In this document: piece after piece, positions 19,460 through 32,500 of the stretch
How the letters are laid out: every line of letters starts with the position of its first letter
Numbering within the stretch: position 1 is the first letter of the stretch
NCBI RefSeq assembly: GCF_932526225.1
Contig: NC_064039.1
Location: forward strand, 7,205,001-7,269,000
Direction: 5' to 3'
Length of the DNA stretch: 64,000 bases
Origin: Nematostella vectensis
Taxonomy: Eukaryota > Cnidaria > Anthozoa > Actiniaria > Edwardsiidae
The notes under the pieces: model-generated
The model's input: only the letters and a program-made list of their open reading frames with translations
The model's database searches: none
What the model was told of the DNA's origin: nothing
Made by a program: the position numbers and the translations under genes

Positions 19460-22400
19460 TCAAGAAGAATGGGGAGTAGCGGGTACCACTGCGATGGGGT
19501 CTGCATAGGAATCATCCACAGGCTCTGTTTTAAAGTTGATATTCCAGTGAGGAGAAGATGAGTCACCATTCAGCTCGCCAGCACCTGTAGAAAGGTGATA
19601 CTGTGTGTTTTAGTGCGCCGCAAGCTCGGTGGCCACCAGTAAATAGTTTTAATAGAAAAAATCAGCCAATTAATATGCCAGAATCACAGCTTTGATCGAC
19701 ACTAACTTCTTAATAAGGATAATTCTATCGTACTCTGTTGCACTAAAGAATTTGTTTACCTTGCTGGAGAAGTTAAGGTCAATTCAATGAGATACGTTTC
19801 TCGCATTTTCGTAAATACTTTCCATTAACTATCAGGGCTGCCACGTTATCATGTGACACTCTGTAATGCTATATTATTACTCCATAAACTTACCATTTCC
19901 ATCACCGAGGATGCCACAAGGACTGCAAGAGAACATCACATGGATCAGCATAAACAGCAGTTCAAGAAAAGTGTTAAACAATCACAATGTATCAAAAGTT
20001 AATGAAGCTTTGCAGCCTGACACAGCTGACTGTTACAACTGAAACTGAACTCTAAGCAACTCTTTGCGCCAAATCCAGTACAAATTAGCGCTCCACCCAC
20101 AAATAAAAGAAAGTGTCAAAACAATGTAATTTTTTTTGCCCTGGTGGTAATGGTATGGCCCATCGACAAGGCAGCAGTACGTTTTTAAAAAAAAACTTGT
20201 TATTTTTAAAGGGTATCTGATTCTAAAATGACTGATAAAAAACTAACTAAACAGATCTATAACCATTTCCAGTTTGCAAATATTGCATTTAAAAAATGTT
20301 GCCATAGTGATGGATAAAACAGGATAGGGCTGCATGTTGCTATAGCGATGGATAAAACAGGATAGGGCTGCATGTTGCTATAGTGATGGATAAAACAGGA
20401 TAGGGCTGCATGTTGCTATAGTGATGGATAAAACAGGATAGGGCTGCATGTTGCTATAGTGATGGATAAAACAGGATAAGGCTGCATGTTGCTATAGTGA
20501 TGGATAAAACAGGATAGGGCTGCATGTTGCTATAGTGATTGATAAAACAGGATAGGGCTGCATGTTGCCATAGTGATGGATAAAACAGGATAGGGCTGCA
20601 TGTTGCCATAGTGATGGATAAAACAGGATAGGCTGCATGTTGCTATAGTGATGGATAAAACAGGATAGGGGCTGCATGTTGCTATAGTGATGAATAAAAC
20701 AGGGTAGGGCTGCATGTTGCCATAGTGATGGATAAAACAGGATAGGGGTGTGGCTGGTAATCAAAGGCATAGCCCTTTTAAAATATCTGTATTTTGGATA
20801 AAATAAGTAATAATTTACCAGCACAATATATTTATCAGCTTAAAATCACTTAGAAAGGGAGGAGGGGGCAGGGATGGGTGAATAACAGATAAAAGACAAA
20901 CACAGATCCAGACCTATTTACACCTGTTGACGTAAACAGACATACTCACGTAAACAGATGTGCTCAGTATGAGCTTTATTCTGTTAATTGGGGCGACGGC
21001 GTTCAGTGTTTTTTTTTGTGAACAGGTCAGAATTTTTTCTGGACCTGAAACACTTAAGATACACTTACCTCATGGTTGAGAAATCAGAACTTTGCTCCCC
21101 CTGTAAATAAGCACAAAATAATTAGTGGTGTATAACCAATATAAAAAGATGGGGACAGGGTCTGGTGGATTAGGATGATTTGGATGGCAATTCGGTTTTC
21201 AAGGAGTTATGGAACGGGAATATTGTACATCAAACAAAATGTTTTTTAACGTATACTACCATTGAATATGTCCTGTACAGTGTAGAAGAATATTTCACTT
21301 CGGTAGTATCATCTTCCATTTTACTAAATAAAAAAAAAACATAATTATTTTTATCACCATTATCATTATCCTTAGCACCACTATCACCACAATATCATCA
21401 TCATCACCATCACCATTCATCTTCATCTTCAATGGCAATTTATGTTCTTTTTATTTTGAAATTTTGAAATTTATTTTAAGATTAATTCATTCTTCCCAAT
21501 AAAACAAATACTCACACATTTGTTAGAGAATCCATGTTTCCGTTAAGAGCAAGATTAGATCTTGAGGAGGGGTCCTGCAAGTAAAATAAAAAGAAGATAA
21601 TAAAAGTTATCATAATAAATTTCTACTGCATACAATCTTCTACTACTCCCATATAAGATACTCACGGTGATGAGTAGGTAGTCATGGATAAGTTGGCGAT
21701 CTTCCTGCTGTAGTCGCAAGGCATAGTCCTGAACACTGCTGATCCAGTATTTCTGAAGGGCAGCTGTTCCACCCAGTCCAATCTCATGCAGTGCACTCTC
21801 CATTACATCCTTAAAGACAACCACAGAAATAATCCTGACATGTAGAGCAAGTAAAGCTCCCATTTTTTACAGAAAAAAGCTCCCTAATTGTGAACTAGGT
21901 TTAATGATTTCATTTGTGCTTTACACTCTTTACAGGCTGATGTTGATCCTTTAATACAGACTATAAACTACTAATTCATCCACAACAACAGGGAATGCAG
22001 AGAGGGAGGGGCTGGGGGCAGCCCCAACACTTTTTGCAACAGAAACAAGCCAAATACTATGAATTATTCCATTTTTGTTTTTATCAATATGATATATTTT
22101 TCAATTGCCAGCCCCCCACTCTTCAAAATGCTCTGCGGTCACTGAACAAACACACAAACACAAAAACCCAGTTACTGTATAGAAGAACTACCATGAATAC
22201 AATAAAAGAAACTAAAAGAATACAATAAAAGAAACTAAAAGAATACAATAAAAGAAACTAAAAGAATACAATAAAAGAAACTAAAAGAATACAATAAAAG
22301 AAACTAAAAGAATACAATAAAAGAAACTAAAAGAATACAATAAAAGAAACTAAAAGAATACAATAAAAGAAACTAAAAGAATACAGTAAAAGAAACTAAA

Positions 22401-25400
22401 AGAATACAATAAAAGAAACTAAAAGAATACAATAAAAGAAACTAAAAGAATACAATTAAAGAAACTAAAAGAATACAATAAAAGAAACTAAAAGAATACA
22501 ATAAAAGAAACTAAAAGAATACAATTAAAGAAACTAAAAGAATACAATAAAAGAAACTAAAAGAATACAATTAAAGAAACTAAAAGAATACAATAAAAGA
22601 ACTACCTTGAATAATCACACTTACAGGGAAACCAGTCCTGCCATTTGCAGCATAACTGTCAACATTTGATCTAAGCAGCTTACAGAATCTTGTGCTAAAG
22701 TCGTGCAAGATGTCTGTGAGGTTCTCTAGTGCTATCTCACTGGCCACTAGAGCAATGAAAAATATCATCAAATTTTCCAAGTAAATCATTAAAAGTGGTA
22801 TGGCCATTATTCTAGTACATCTACAAAAATTGTGCTTCAAGCTACACTGAATGAATATCATTTTAAGAAATTTGGAATTTTGCATCAATGCTTTTAAGGA
22901 TTCAAAAACTCAATTTTTAACTGTAAATTCCCTAATCTAATATATTTTTCATAGAGAATAGACTTACTCTCAAATCCTGAGTGAGCACAAATGGCAGCCA
23001 CTGCTCTAAGAAGAAGTTGCCGAACAGATACACTGTCAAGATGTGGATATACAAGCTTATGGCTTGACCGAGTACTGTTGAAACAGGAACAAATTCATTC
23101 CCTCCAAAATACATTTAGCTTTCAAGGAAAATATGGGGGAACAATGGGGGAAAGACCAGAAGAACTTTGTTTACCTGGGAGATGTGTGAAGCCTGGCCAT
23201 GAGGGTTGTTTGAGTCTGCGGTGTGACAATACCTTGAGTAGTACAGAACCGTTTGGGCTTTGGGGGATGAGGGGGGAGTAATAATGGCTCATGGAATTCT
23301 GACTTCTGAAAAAAAGGTGAAATGGGTGTTTCAGCGCAACTCACACAAAATATATATTTTTTCAAATAATCTCATTTCACATAAATTTAAGGTGTCATTA
23401 CAATTTTAGCTTTTGCCCTAGCATAAATAAATAGAGATAACTAAAGTAAAACTCTTAGAGGTGTGCATTGGAGGTGGGAAAGGCAGCCTAAAATGCATTG
23501 TGACTTCTTATAGTATCTCTTTGCAGTGTGTCCATACACAGCTAGTGAGATGAGAACACCTACCACCATTAACATACTTTTTATCTCCTAATAACTCAAA
23601 CTGATTTTGGTTTTCCCTGGAGTCACTGGGAATCAATAGTATGTTTATTCATGCTGTACCTGGGTGTACCAATCCCCTCTGTTCTAGTGTCGTTCGTTTC
23701 ACTCCCCCTAGCACTGTGTTGTTTCAATAAAACATTGATTTTGTGTTGTCATCGCTTAATGTATTCCTCCCTCTTGTGTTAGTGCTGAACATTTTGTGCT
23801 AGCTTTCACTGCTGTAGGATCTTTTGTGTTCATTAAAGCGGCAATCACACTTGCGGTCAATTATGTAACAATATCCAATGTCATTTAACGAAAGACATGC
23901 AAAAATATTCCAAATTTGTTAAAACAGTTTGTCTATTGTAAGTTATTTTGAGCATTTGACTGATAATTTAGGGCAAATAGCACGATTTTATTAGATTCTT
24001 TTGTCTTTTTTCGTAGAGGTTTTCATCAGCCTGCTGGAAGTTAACACTATGTGCTTCACGCTTTAACCTGATGCTATTAACCTGATTATTAATCTTAATC
24101 TTGTGCTGGGACAATGCCCTACCTACCTCTCCGTACTGGTGCTGTGCCGCCATTAGCACTTGCCGCATGCGTCTCTTATGATGTTGTAACTCAATGGTAT
24201 GAAGAACAAGATTTTGGGAGTGTTTATCAAGTGGTGGCTTCACAGAAGGCAAGAACTTGGCTGGCAGTCTAATACAAAGAACAAACAAAAAAACAACTTC
24301 AGGACTTGTTATAGCTACTAGCTGAAATGCCCTAGCCTCCATGATCGCCTATGATTTTTCATTGTTGGTCAAACTTATTGTGATTTTGATTCTTATTTCA
24401 TTAATTTATAATTTTGAGTGAGTCCCATCACCCACACCAGGAAGAAGATAACTCGGACTCAAACTGAATTTGATTTCTAGCCAGGTTCTACTGACTAATC
24501 ACAGGCCATCCACATACCTGTCAACTTTCCTGCATTAGGCAGGAGTCTTAAGATTTTGGACCACTTCTCCCACATAAGGCAGGAGTCTTAAGATTTTGGA
24601 CCACTTCTCCCGCATTAGGCAGGAGTCTTAAGATTTTGGACCACTTCTACATTAGGCAGGAGCCTAAAAGTTTTGGACCACTTCTCCCACATTAGGCAGG
24701 AGTCTCAAGATTTTGGACCACTTACATTAGGCAGGAGCCTAAAGGTTTTGGACCTCTTCTCCCACATTAGGCAGGAGTCTTAAGATTTTGGACCACTTCT
24801 CCCACATTAGGCAGGAGTCTTAAGATTTTGGACCACTTCCTCCACATTAGGCAGGAGTCTTAAGATTTTGGACCACTTCTACATTAGGCAGGAGCCTAAA
24901 AGTTTTGGACCACTTCTCCCACATTAGGCAGGAGTCTCAAGATTTTGGACCACTTACATTAGGCAGGAGCCTAAAGGTTTTGGACCACTTCTCCCACATT
25001 AGGCAGGAGTCTTAAGATTTTGGACCACTTCTCCTGCGTTGAGCACCAAATCTCACGCTTTTTAGCGATTTTTATCGCTTCCGAAAAATTATTCTATAGA
25101 AAATCATCATTTTGCCTATTTTCTATTTAAATATTTGAAACAATAATTCCCTTGCGTAGCGCAATTTATTTTTTACACCCTCATGAGATCAATAAGTGGA
25201 TTTGTTCGTGAGAACTTTCAGCAAACGCCTGCAAGGTTAAACCCACCCCCCTCCAAAAAAATGAGTATACCCCACCCCTCCCCCAAAAAATTCTCAAGCC
25301 TTGAGATTTTCAGTGGTTGACAGGTATGCACCCAAGTTCATTATTTGTTTTTACATAAGGTAGAGATGGTTCTGTACTAATTATACTTATTGAGTTCCCA

Positions 25401-26321
25401 GAATAATACGGTTTTGTTTATAGCGGAGGCCTATACCTAAGAAAGTGGTATATAAAAAAAATATGGTAGCAAATATTGGTAACCCATTGACTCAAGTTTT
25501 TTTGACGCGATGTCCGTCCGTCCGTTGCCTAAAAGCATCGTATAACAACCAAACTTGGCAGGTGTCATGTATGTGTCAAAGGAGAATCGTGTGGCGCTGA
25601 GATTTGGACTGGTTGGACTTCAACTATCTGTGAGGATGTCACCGTGATTTGATTGTGATAAAGCGGGAGGAAGTGTGTTTTTGAGGACGAAACGTGAGGT
25701 ATGCCCAAAATTACTTTCCTACCTTTCACTTCGTTCGTTTAAAATTTCAAATTGTGAATTTTTAATCTTGAAAAAGGCGCTTTAATACGGCCAAAGAACA
25801 AGCAAAAAGTAAACATAAACACAACACTAGACAACACGCGTCTCCTCAACAAGTTTTTCACTAATTTTGTTTTTTCGCCCTATGTTTACCGTAAAATCAA
25901 TAGGGACAAATAAAGAGCTTGGGCTACCTGTGGTATCATGAATAAAAGCAGCTAGCCCGACTTCACGCTACTTTAGCGTCTAGTTTACATTTAAAAGCCG
26001 GCAAAACAACACGAAAACCTGTCGTATGGCAATAAAACTTGGTATGGTTTGTTTTCTGTCCTATACTACTGATATATTGGTATAAACCCGGAAATTAAGA
26101 GTTTGATGCTACCGGGCACTTTAATGTTTTTAGTTGTTTCTTGCTGATAATTTTACTTACTCATCTTTGGGTGGATAAACGTCAGAAGAAGGTTGATGAA
26201 GTCGTGGTATTTCACAATCCACAGCTTTAGGCCTACTCGATTCTATCGGCGTTGTAAGAGCCTTGACTGAGGGTTCATCAATTTCGCCCCAATGAAGAAC
26301 ACAGCTCATTTCGGCCGCCAT
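19460..26321 (-). CDS. SUPT7L: SUPT7L / STAF65-gamma, SAGA (STAGA) complex subunit
   Basis: Nine exons, all phases closing: 26321-26161, 24268-23984, 23074-22968, 22746-22625, 21809-21666, 21574-21518, 21100-21069, 19922-19894, 19584-19460; 353 residues (human about 414). In animals SUPT7L is a histone-fold scaffold subunit of the STAGA/SAGA histone acetyltransferase coactivator in the nucleus. Family matches are the N-terminal WGEI and PRLHQPS motifs, the histone-fold core RQLLLRAVAAICAHSGFE, ALENLTDILHDFSTRFCKLL and DVMESALHEIGLGG, and a C-terminal FKTEPVDD resembling the family's acidic tail. The start ATG at 26321-26319 sits in a GCCGCC-like context on the coding strand's complement. Odd points: the donor of exon 2 (TC/GTGCTA) is poor, so that junction or an extra exon near 23170-23300 needs transcript proof; exon 6 uses the first of two overlapping GT sites (AAT/GTGTGAGT), since the second would shift the frame to a stop. 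Confidence 0.93.
20293..20750. repeat. 38-bp minisatellite in a SUPT7L intron
   Basis: About twelve units (ATAGTGATGGATAAAACAGG followed by ATAGGGCTGCATGTTGCT) between the small coding exons at 21069 and 19922. A few units differ by one base or by an indel near 20630-20670. Confidence 0.95.
21300..21430. repeat. Low-complexity (ATC/ACC)-rich tract
   Basis: Degenerate ATC/ACC trinucleotide tract in a SUPT7L intron, for example CATCATCATCACCATCACC near 21394. Confidence 0.7.
22190..22600. repeat. 23-bp minisatellite abutting a SUPT7L exon
   Basis: About 17 units built on AATACAATAAAAGAAACTAA plus AAG. The array ends about 25 bp from the donor of the exon at 22625-22746. Units differ only by single T or G substitutions (AATTAAAG, CAGTAAAAG). 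Confidence 0.95.
24525..25045. repeat. About 41-bp minisatellite, higher-order organisation
   Basis: Units of CATTAGGCAGGAGTCTTAAG followed by ATTTTGGACCACTTCTCCCA, interspersed with shortened units (CACTTCTACATTAGGC and CACTTACATTAGGCAGG). The order full-full-short-full-short recurs twice (24520-24760 and 24790-25010), so a larger block was duplicated. Lies in SUPT7L intron 1. Confidence 0.93.
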
Positions 26322-27867
26322 GACAGTTCAACTATCAATACCGCTGACTCGTACCACAGGGTCCCCAACAGTGGCAGGCTAACAATAACTCGGTCATTGA
26401 AATAGTGATGGAACTGATGTCCTTAGAGACTCAAGTGCCCAAAAGACCTCAATGTTTTTCACTGTACGTCATAGCGCACTGTGTGTGGCGTAACCATAAA
26501 AGACTTAGGTCTTAAGGGCTAGGAACCTGGTTATTGCCTCCCTATTAATGCCCGGGTGGCTCGGTAACTGTGTGTTGCACAGTTCGCTAGATAGTGGTGT
26601 TGGGGTCGAAATCTCCAGCCTAGCCGTAAAGCTTTAGCTGCCATACGGTGATTCAGCGCCACGTCTGGATGTATGGTCTCCCTTTTTTCACTTCGTTTTC
26701 AACCTACCTTTGAATCATGGCCGGAACAATCATATATATACATTTTACATTTTTTTTAAGCCACTCAGTATTCCAGCCTGATCAATATAGGATATATATT
26801 CCAGATGTTTCTTGAAGTCTAGATATTTTCATTCAGATATTTTCAAAGTCACCACAAACGATATGAATGCCGGGAAGAGGAAAGAGGCTGTTCTGTGCTG
26901 CATTGGCGAAATTTTTTTATTATCGCCTTTGTAGTAGCTGGGTCAGCTGAGAGGATATAAATGGAAATACACGGAGATGCCGGAGGTATTCAGGGGCTTT
27001 GTAAAAGGCACGAAATGCCCGGGAGCACATAAATAAGAATACTATTTTCATTGACAAAAACTTTTTATAACTAGATTTACTGAGCTAGTTTTACTAGCTC
27101 AGTAAATCTAGTTCAGATTACTGAACTAGATTTGCTACGTCGGTAAGCTTGTGCTGTTGATGCCTATAACAAGAACAACCTTCTATTTACCCCTAAGCTT
27201 ACATACATTCTTTATTTAAGATACAGAATAAATATTTAAGGGGTACTGGCATCTGAAATAACTGAAGGGTTAACGAGGACAGATGCCAGAAAAATAGGTA
27301 CAATGTGCGGTAGGTCAGGACCCCCCCCCCCCACACACACACACACACATAGAAACAAAAACATAAACATAAGAGTTGGGGGCTAGCCGATATCTTTAAG
27401 ACTAAGGCGAAGACGAGTGCTTTAATTGTTCACAGTCGTAACCACACAACATACAGCACTAAGGCTCTCCATATTTATACGCTTGGACCAGACAGCAATC
27501 CATGTGGTAGTCCCACATGAAAGGAAATAAATGTAAAACAATTCAAGAGGGAACGAGGAGAATTGGATTTATTCGGCAAAACGAACCAATCAGCCAAAAA
27601 GGTGAGAGCGTGGAAAATCACAGATTTGGTCTCTTGTCCCTGCGTATTTACAAAAAAATCAATGAAGTCAAGGTAACTCTAAGATAACATAATGATTGAG
27701 CAACTTTCAGAACTTAACTGCGCATGCTCAAAGAGCGCGTGACTACAACAGTTTTCCTTTAATAAAATAACGATACAAATAAATGATTCTAAACCAAGGG
27801 GTTGAAGGCGGCGTACTATGACATTTGCAGTCTTAAAGTCACTGGAGACGACACCAGATCCGAAAGA
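26322..27867. other. Upstream flank of SUPT7L; possible tRNA-derived SINE
   Basis: No gene seen. At about 26551-26650 a tRNA-like A box (GTGGCTCGGTAACTG) is followed some 50 bases later by a B-box-like GGGTCGAAATCTCC, as in the head of a tRNA-derived SINE, but no cloverleaf closes convincingly. A perfect hairpin at 27069-27113 and a short C-run with (CA)n at 27321-27348 are also present. Confidence 0.35.
27069..27113. repeat. Perfect 20-bp inverted repeat with 5-base loop
   Basis: AACTAGATTTACTGAGCTAG, loop TTTTA, then its exact reverse complement. A diverged partial third copy (GAACTAGATTT) follows at 27124. Confidence 0.95.
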
Positions 27868-28345
27868 AGCATTAAAAATAATCTCTAAAGGCTTTTATAT
27901 CACTACGAATAAGTTTTAGAATGTTGACTGGTATACTCGATGGTCCAACAGCCTTACCATTTTTAAAACCGCAAATAATATTTTCAATTTCACTACTAGA
28001 GGATGGCAAGGCATAGAAGCTTTTGCATACTGACTTGCCAAGGAATTCCATTGGCTTTGAAATAGCATTGGGAATCTCACTGGAAATATTTTTCCCAACG
28101 TTAGAGAAATAATGGTTGAACTCATTTGCAATTTCTTTTGGATTAGTGATTCCATTTTCACTATTGACAATTTTTACAGTTCTTTGATTAACTGATGACT
28201 CATTTACTATTTGCTTAATACCTTTCCAAATTATCTTTCCATCACCATTACACTAAAAAATAAACCTTCTTTTTTTACTTATTTTAAAAAGATGATTTAA
28301 TTTGTTTCTATATGGCTTAAATTTTGCATGGTAATATAAAGATTT
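27868..28345 (-). mobile_element. Non-LTR retrotransposon fragment (CR1/Jockey-like)
   Basis: Read on the minus strand, one frame gives the linker between endonuclease and reverse transcriptase typical of CR1/L2/Jockey-type LINEs: KIIWKGIKQIVN, then IANEFNHYFSNVGKNISSEI, then the start of the RT domain with an altered PGPDGIP-type motif (KAVGPSSIPVNILKLI). A further upstream segment in another frame (YHAKFKPYRNKLNHLFK) matches the preceding LINE region, so at least one frameshift or stop separates them. No catalytic RT motif remains. It is a dead 5'-truncated and 3'-truncated copy. Confidence 0.8.
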
Positions 28346-29116
28346 ACTTTTAATAAATTTATAAGATATAGCATCTCTCTCGCATCCTTAGCGTGCGTCG
28401 TACTGCTTGCAATACAGTTCAGCTGTTTTCTTCCAAACACTACGTCGTGAATACGCGTTAAGAAGATCTAGGCTTATCTTTGAGAAGCAAGTTTAGAGTT
28501 AAAAAACAGCATGAAAACTTCTTTTGGTCACGTGCTCTCTGGCAAAAAGATGCTTCAGGATTCCTGTGGATGTCCGCGCAACAGCAAAACAAGGCACAGG
28601 ATGCGCATAGGAAAGCTAAGTTGGAAGTCCCTCCCAAAAAAAACCGTTGCGCGTCCCGTGCGTGAATTCATCAAGCAGAAATTTATCACAATGTATATAT
28701 AATTAAGTCAATCAAATATTACAAGGTTATGAAAACTAATAATTAGATAAAAATAATAATAATGATGAGTAATTATTATTATTATTACTATAGTAATTAT
28801 ATTTCTGATAATGAAAACAATAAGTATCAATCATAATAGTTATAATAAAAATGAAAACAATAAGTAGTGATAATAATAGTAATAATAGTAATAATAATTA
28901 ATGGAAAGTAATAATTAGATAATAATAAAAATAATAATGTTAATAATGAGTAATCATTATTATCTGATTATTATAGGGATTATATTAATAATAATGAAAA
29001 CAATAAGTAACAATCATAATAGTTATAATAAAAATGAAAACAACAAGTAATAATAATAATAATAATAGTAATAATAAGTAATGCTGAAATAGGCGAGTAC
29101 CAACGGTTAGCTGAGG

Positions 29117-29275
29117 TGGGGGGGGGGGGGGCTGCGCAGTCATCGGTATCTTATTAAAAAAAGTATAGTTTATGACGATCCTTCAATAAGAAATGACCCA
29201 CTTTTTTGCGGCAGAGGGAGGAGGAAGGGGGGGGGGGGGCTACGCACCCTTCCTAGGTACGCGCGTACGCGCCTG
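29117..29275. mobile_element. G-rich dispersed element copy
   Basis: Shares GATCCTTCAATAAGA, AATGACCCAC and the G-run followed by GCGCACCC-like ends with the copies at 8660, 35085 and 55846. Ends in a TAGGTACGCGCG motif. Confidence 0.6.
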
Positions 29276-29420
29276 GATAAAGATCGCTTACTTTTACATG
29301 CCCATTTATACGAAAAAGTTTGCGGGTCTGATAACACCGAAAAAAATAAACATGGTAAAAACTAGCAAGCTATGGCTAACAAAACGATAAGATAGTTTGA
29401 TATTATAATGAAAAAACACA

Positions 29421-29516
29421 GAAACCTACCTCAACTACCAGAATGCAGCGCGCGCTTTTTCAAGCTTGCATCAAACGAAGAGCGCGCTGCAAGTCGAGGT
29501 AGGTTCCCATAGTGAG
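29421..29516. mobile_element. Foldback element
   Basis: Imperfect inverted repeat: GAAACCTACCTCAACT plus GCAGCGCGCGCTTTTTC on the left, and its near reverse complement (AGAGCGCGCTGC, then AGTCGAGGTAGGTTCC) on the right, with a loop of about 15 bases. A non-coding hairpin-type insertion. Confidence 0.7.
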
Positions 29517-29559
29517 TGCGCGCGCATGCTTATAGCTGGAATGGCCTAATGAAATAACT

Positions 29560-29589
29560 AAGAGAGCATAACATATCTTATGCTCTCTT
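29560..29589. repeat. 12-bp inverted repeat just past the lectin gene stop
   Basis: AAGAGAGCATAA, loop CATATC, TTATGCTCTCTT, flanked on both sides by the direct repeat GAAATAACT. It starts nine bases beyond the stop codon of the PAN/lectin gene and so would fall in its 3' UTR. Confidence 0.85.
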
Positions 29590-29597
29590 GAAATAAC

Positions 29598-32500
29598 TCA
29601 GTTCTTTCGACAAATGTATCGCATTTCCAGATCACATGGTTTCATGTGCCAAAAGTATGGTAAGTGCGGCAACATGCTTGCGCAGTCCGCTTCAGGAGAA
29701 TTGGTTGCGGTCTCGAGCTTGCTGTACGTCAGCGGTTTTCCATCAGCCCAGGTCACCGTGCCTTCAGTTGTTTCATCATTGAGGCCAATCCAAACTGTAT
29801 CCAAAGAAAAATTGGCACACAAAAATTATCACGTATAGTTTCTTTATTGATCAGACTTATATTACGCTTGGTTTCGTTTTCCAAGAAACCCTATGCAAAA
29901 TGATATATATCTTACCGCCATTGTTGTATAGTCTTTGAATCTCGTGATTCTTCAGATCGCGGCGAGTGACAACAAGATCTCTTACATATCCATTAATGAA
30001 GCCTTGGTTACTGTCTCTCTTGTAACCAATGTCATACACGGTGTGATCATTTTGTGCGAAATCCACATTATTCTCAGTAATGACCTTCGAACCGCCAAAT
30101 ACCCCTGGATTAAAAACATCATGGTTTTTAGTCTTACAGATAACGTCTTACAGATAATCTTACAGATAACAGTCTTACAGATAACACCATATTGTATACA
30201 TTTGTAAGATAGCCTTTTTTAGATAATGATACGATGTGTACTTAATATGATGTATTGTATATTGATGTACGTTGTATTGTATACTGTAAATGATGTGTAT
30301 ATGTTTCTCCCTTACCGTTGACGTGGTATCTGATTGTCTTGAGAGGCCGGTCCCAGATCACCACTACATGATTCCAGGTGTTGGCCGAAACAAGACTCCT
30401 AAAGAAAGAGCACATTCTGTTAACGCACTAATAAATACCAGGCATGTTATCTTAATTCTAAGACGGGCAAGACGTGTTCCCTTTGCGAATCTCACTTTTT
30501 CATGTCTCGTGTTGTCTAGTTTTCTGTACACTCGTGTGTATTTGATAGGGTATTGATTTCACCTCTTTCGGCCCAGTTGATAAAACTGTCAAGGCGGCCA
30601 TGTAAGCACACGTCACACTGTAAATATTCTACGGTAAGAAACTTATACTTACGTTGTACTTGTATAGTCTATCATGTATGCTCCATGTGAGTTTATTACA
30701 TAGGTGCAGATTTTTCCGCCAGGCTCAATGAAGAAACGAAACTGCATCGGAATTGACCAATCACCAAAAAGGGTTGTAAATGCGGCGATAGGAGCAATAG
30801 GACGGACCCACATGGAGAAGGTAAAACTGGTCGTACGGAAGTGGAAAGCTGGAACCGTAGCATAGGCAGTTGCGCCGTTGAGCAACAGGGCCTTTGCTCC
30901 GTCGACGAGTTGGTACTCAGCACCACCATACAATCTGCCAACACAACAAAACAGTGGCAATTTTCCACTAACAATTAAAAAAAGTTTAATATTACAAGAA
31001 AAACAAAGGGAATCAGTACACTAAAAATACGATGACATAGATAATGACGATGACAGTTGATATTCAAAAGAAAATGATCATTATTATGATGATGATTATT
31101 ATGAAGACGCTCTCGACGATGACAATGGCTAGGAGGATTGCGAGTTTGAAGTAGCCTCGTCCCCAGGCTACTCCCTTGCTTTCAGCTCCATGATGATTTG
31201 CGCGCAGACCCACACTTTCCAATATGGCGGACGTTTCATGCTGACTTCTCGGGGGCGAGAACAGAAAGGGCCTGTGACGTCATAGCCACGCATAGCGTGA
31301 TAGGCCCGCCGAGAAGCCTAAGTTTGAAGATGACGATACAGACTGAATACAGACTAAAATGATATGACGATGATGATGACAGGCGAAAATGATACTGATG
31401 ATGATTGCAACTACGGTGACTAACCTACCTCACGTTATCATCTGACCCATCCAATTTATAATAAGCAGCAATCAGGTCATCTTAAAGTAAAAAAAAAAAA
31501 AAACAATTAAAAATTAATGCAATTAATTGAGGTAAAATAATGCCAAATGATAGATCGATTACCTTTCGGTGGGGGAGGTGGTGGAGCCACCAAAGTGTCG
31601 TAGACAAACTTGTTTTCTAGTTCACTTGTGATGGACGCTATCTCAGCACCGAGGGATTCGCAGTGCACTTTAGCTGCGTTCCATGATTTTGGCGGGAAAA
31701 TCTTAAACATAGGTCCATCATTCAACTGGTACCAGTCATCGGGTAGAGCTGAGGAGAAATCGAGAGAAAAAGAAGATTGTCAAAGTATTTGGTTTTACTA
31801 AGATGTGGATTTCTTTAACGTTTTTATAATGATAAGCGCTCAAGTTTCGCGTAAAATCAATCAATAAAATAAGCTCTTATAATCAGAATAACACCCGAGA
31901 CAACGTCCCCTGGGCAAGGATCGCTAGAGATATTTGGTAGATATACGGGGAAGCGTTTATTAGATTCTGCTAACTTTACACTCCTTTGCTTCAAGGGTAT
32001 ACAACAAGCCCCCCCCCCCCCCCCCCCCCTCTTCCCGAAACATGTTAAAATGGCATATTTCGCCATTTGAATATGTTTTGATACCGAAAATATTCATTTT
32101 AAACGTTGTTGGGAAAACATTATCTGTTCCTTTTCCCAAGTAGAACCACTCCTTTTTTCCCAGCCAGCAGTGATTAGGCATTTTAGTACATCAGTAATTT
32201 GCCCCAGCAACCGAGGGGTCTAACATCTTCCCAGCCAGCAAAAAATCGGGCTGCGGGACAGTTCCGTTTTGTGTCCTTGTTGCTTTACACTCCATGCTAC
32301 GGCGACAATTACCTTTTCTTGCAATACAGGAACCGTCACTACACTTGAGACACTTCATATCCTAAAAGAAGAATGTTTAGAGAATAATATATGAATGGAA
32401 ACGCTCTCGCGCACTATTCCTTTTGAGGTAACTGTTGAAGGGTGTTATAATATGATAGTATTTTTGTTTTGCTGAAGTTGCAACTGTAGACCTTCCGTTT

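Larger units (their letters stand above)
28400..29597. other. Intergenic, AT-rich, with low-complexity AATAAT tract
   Basis: 28735-29085 is a degenerate AATAAT/AATAGT low-complexity tract including two related blocks with ATGAAAACAATAAGTA. No gene is seen. Mobile-element fragments at 29117-29275 and 29421-29516 are listed separately. Confidence 0.5.
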
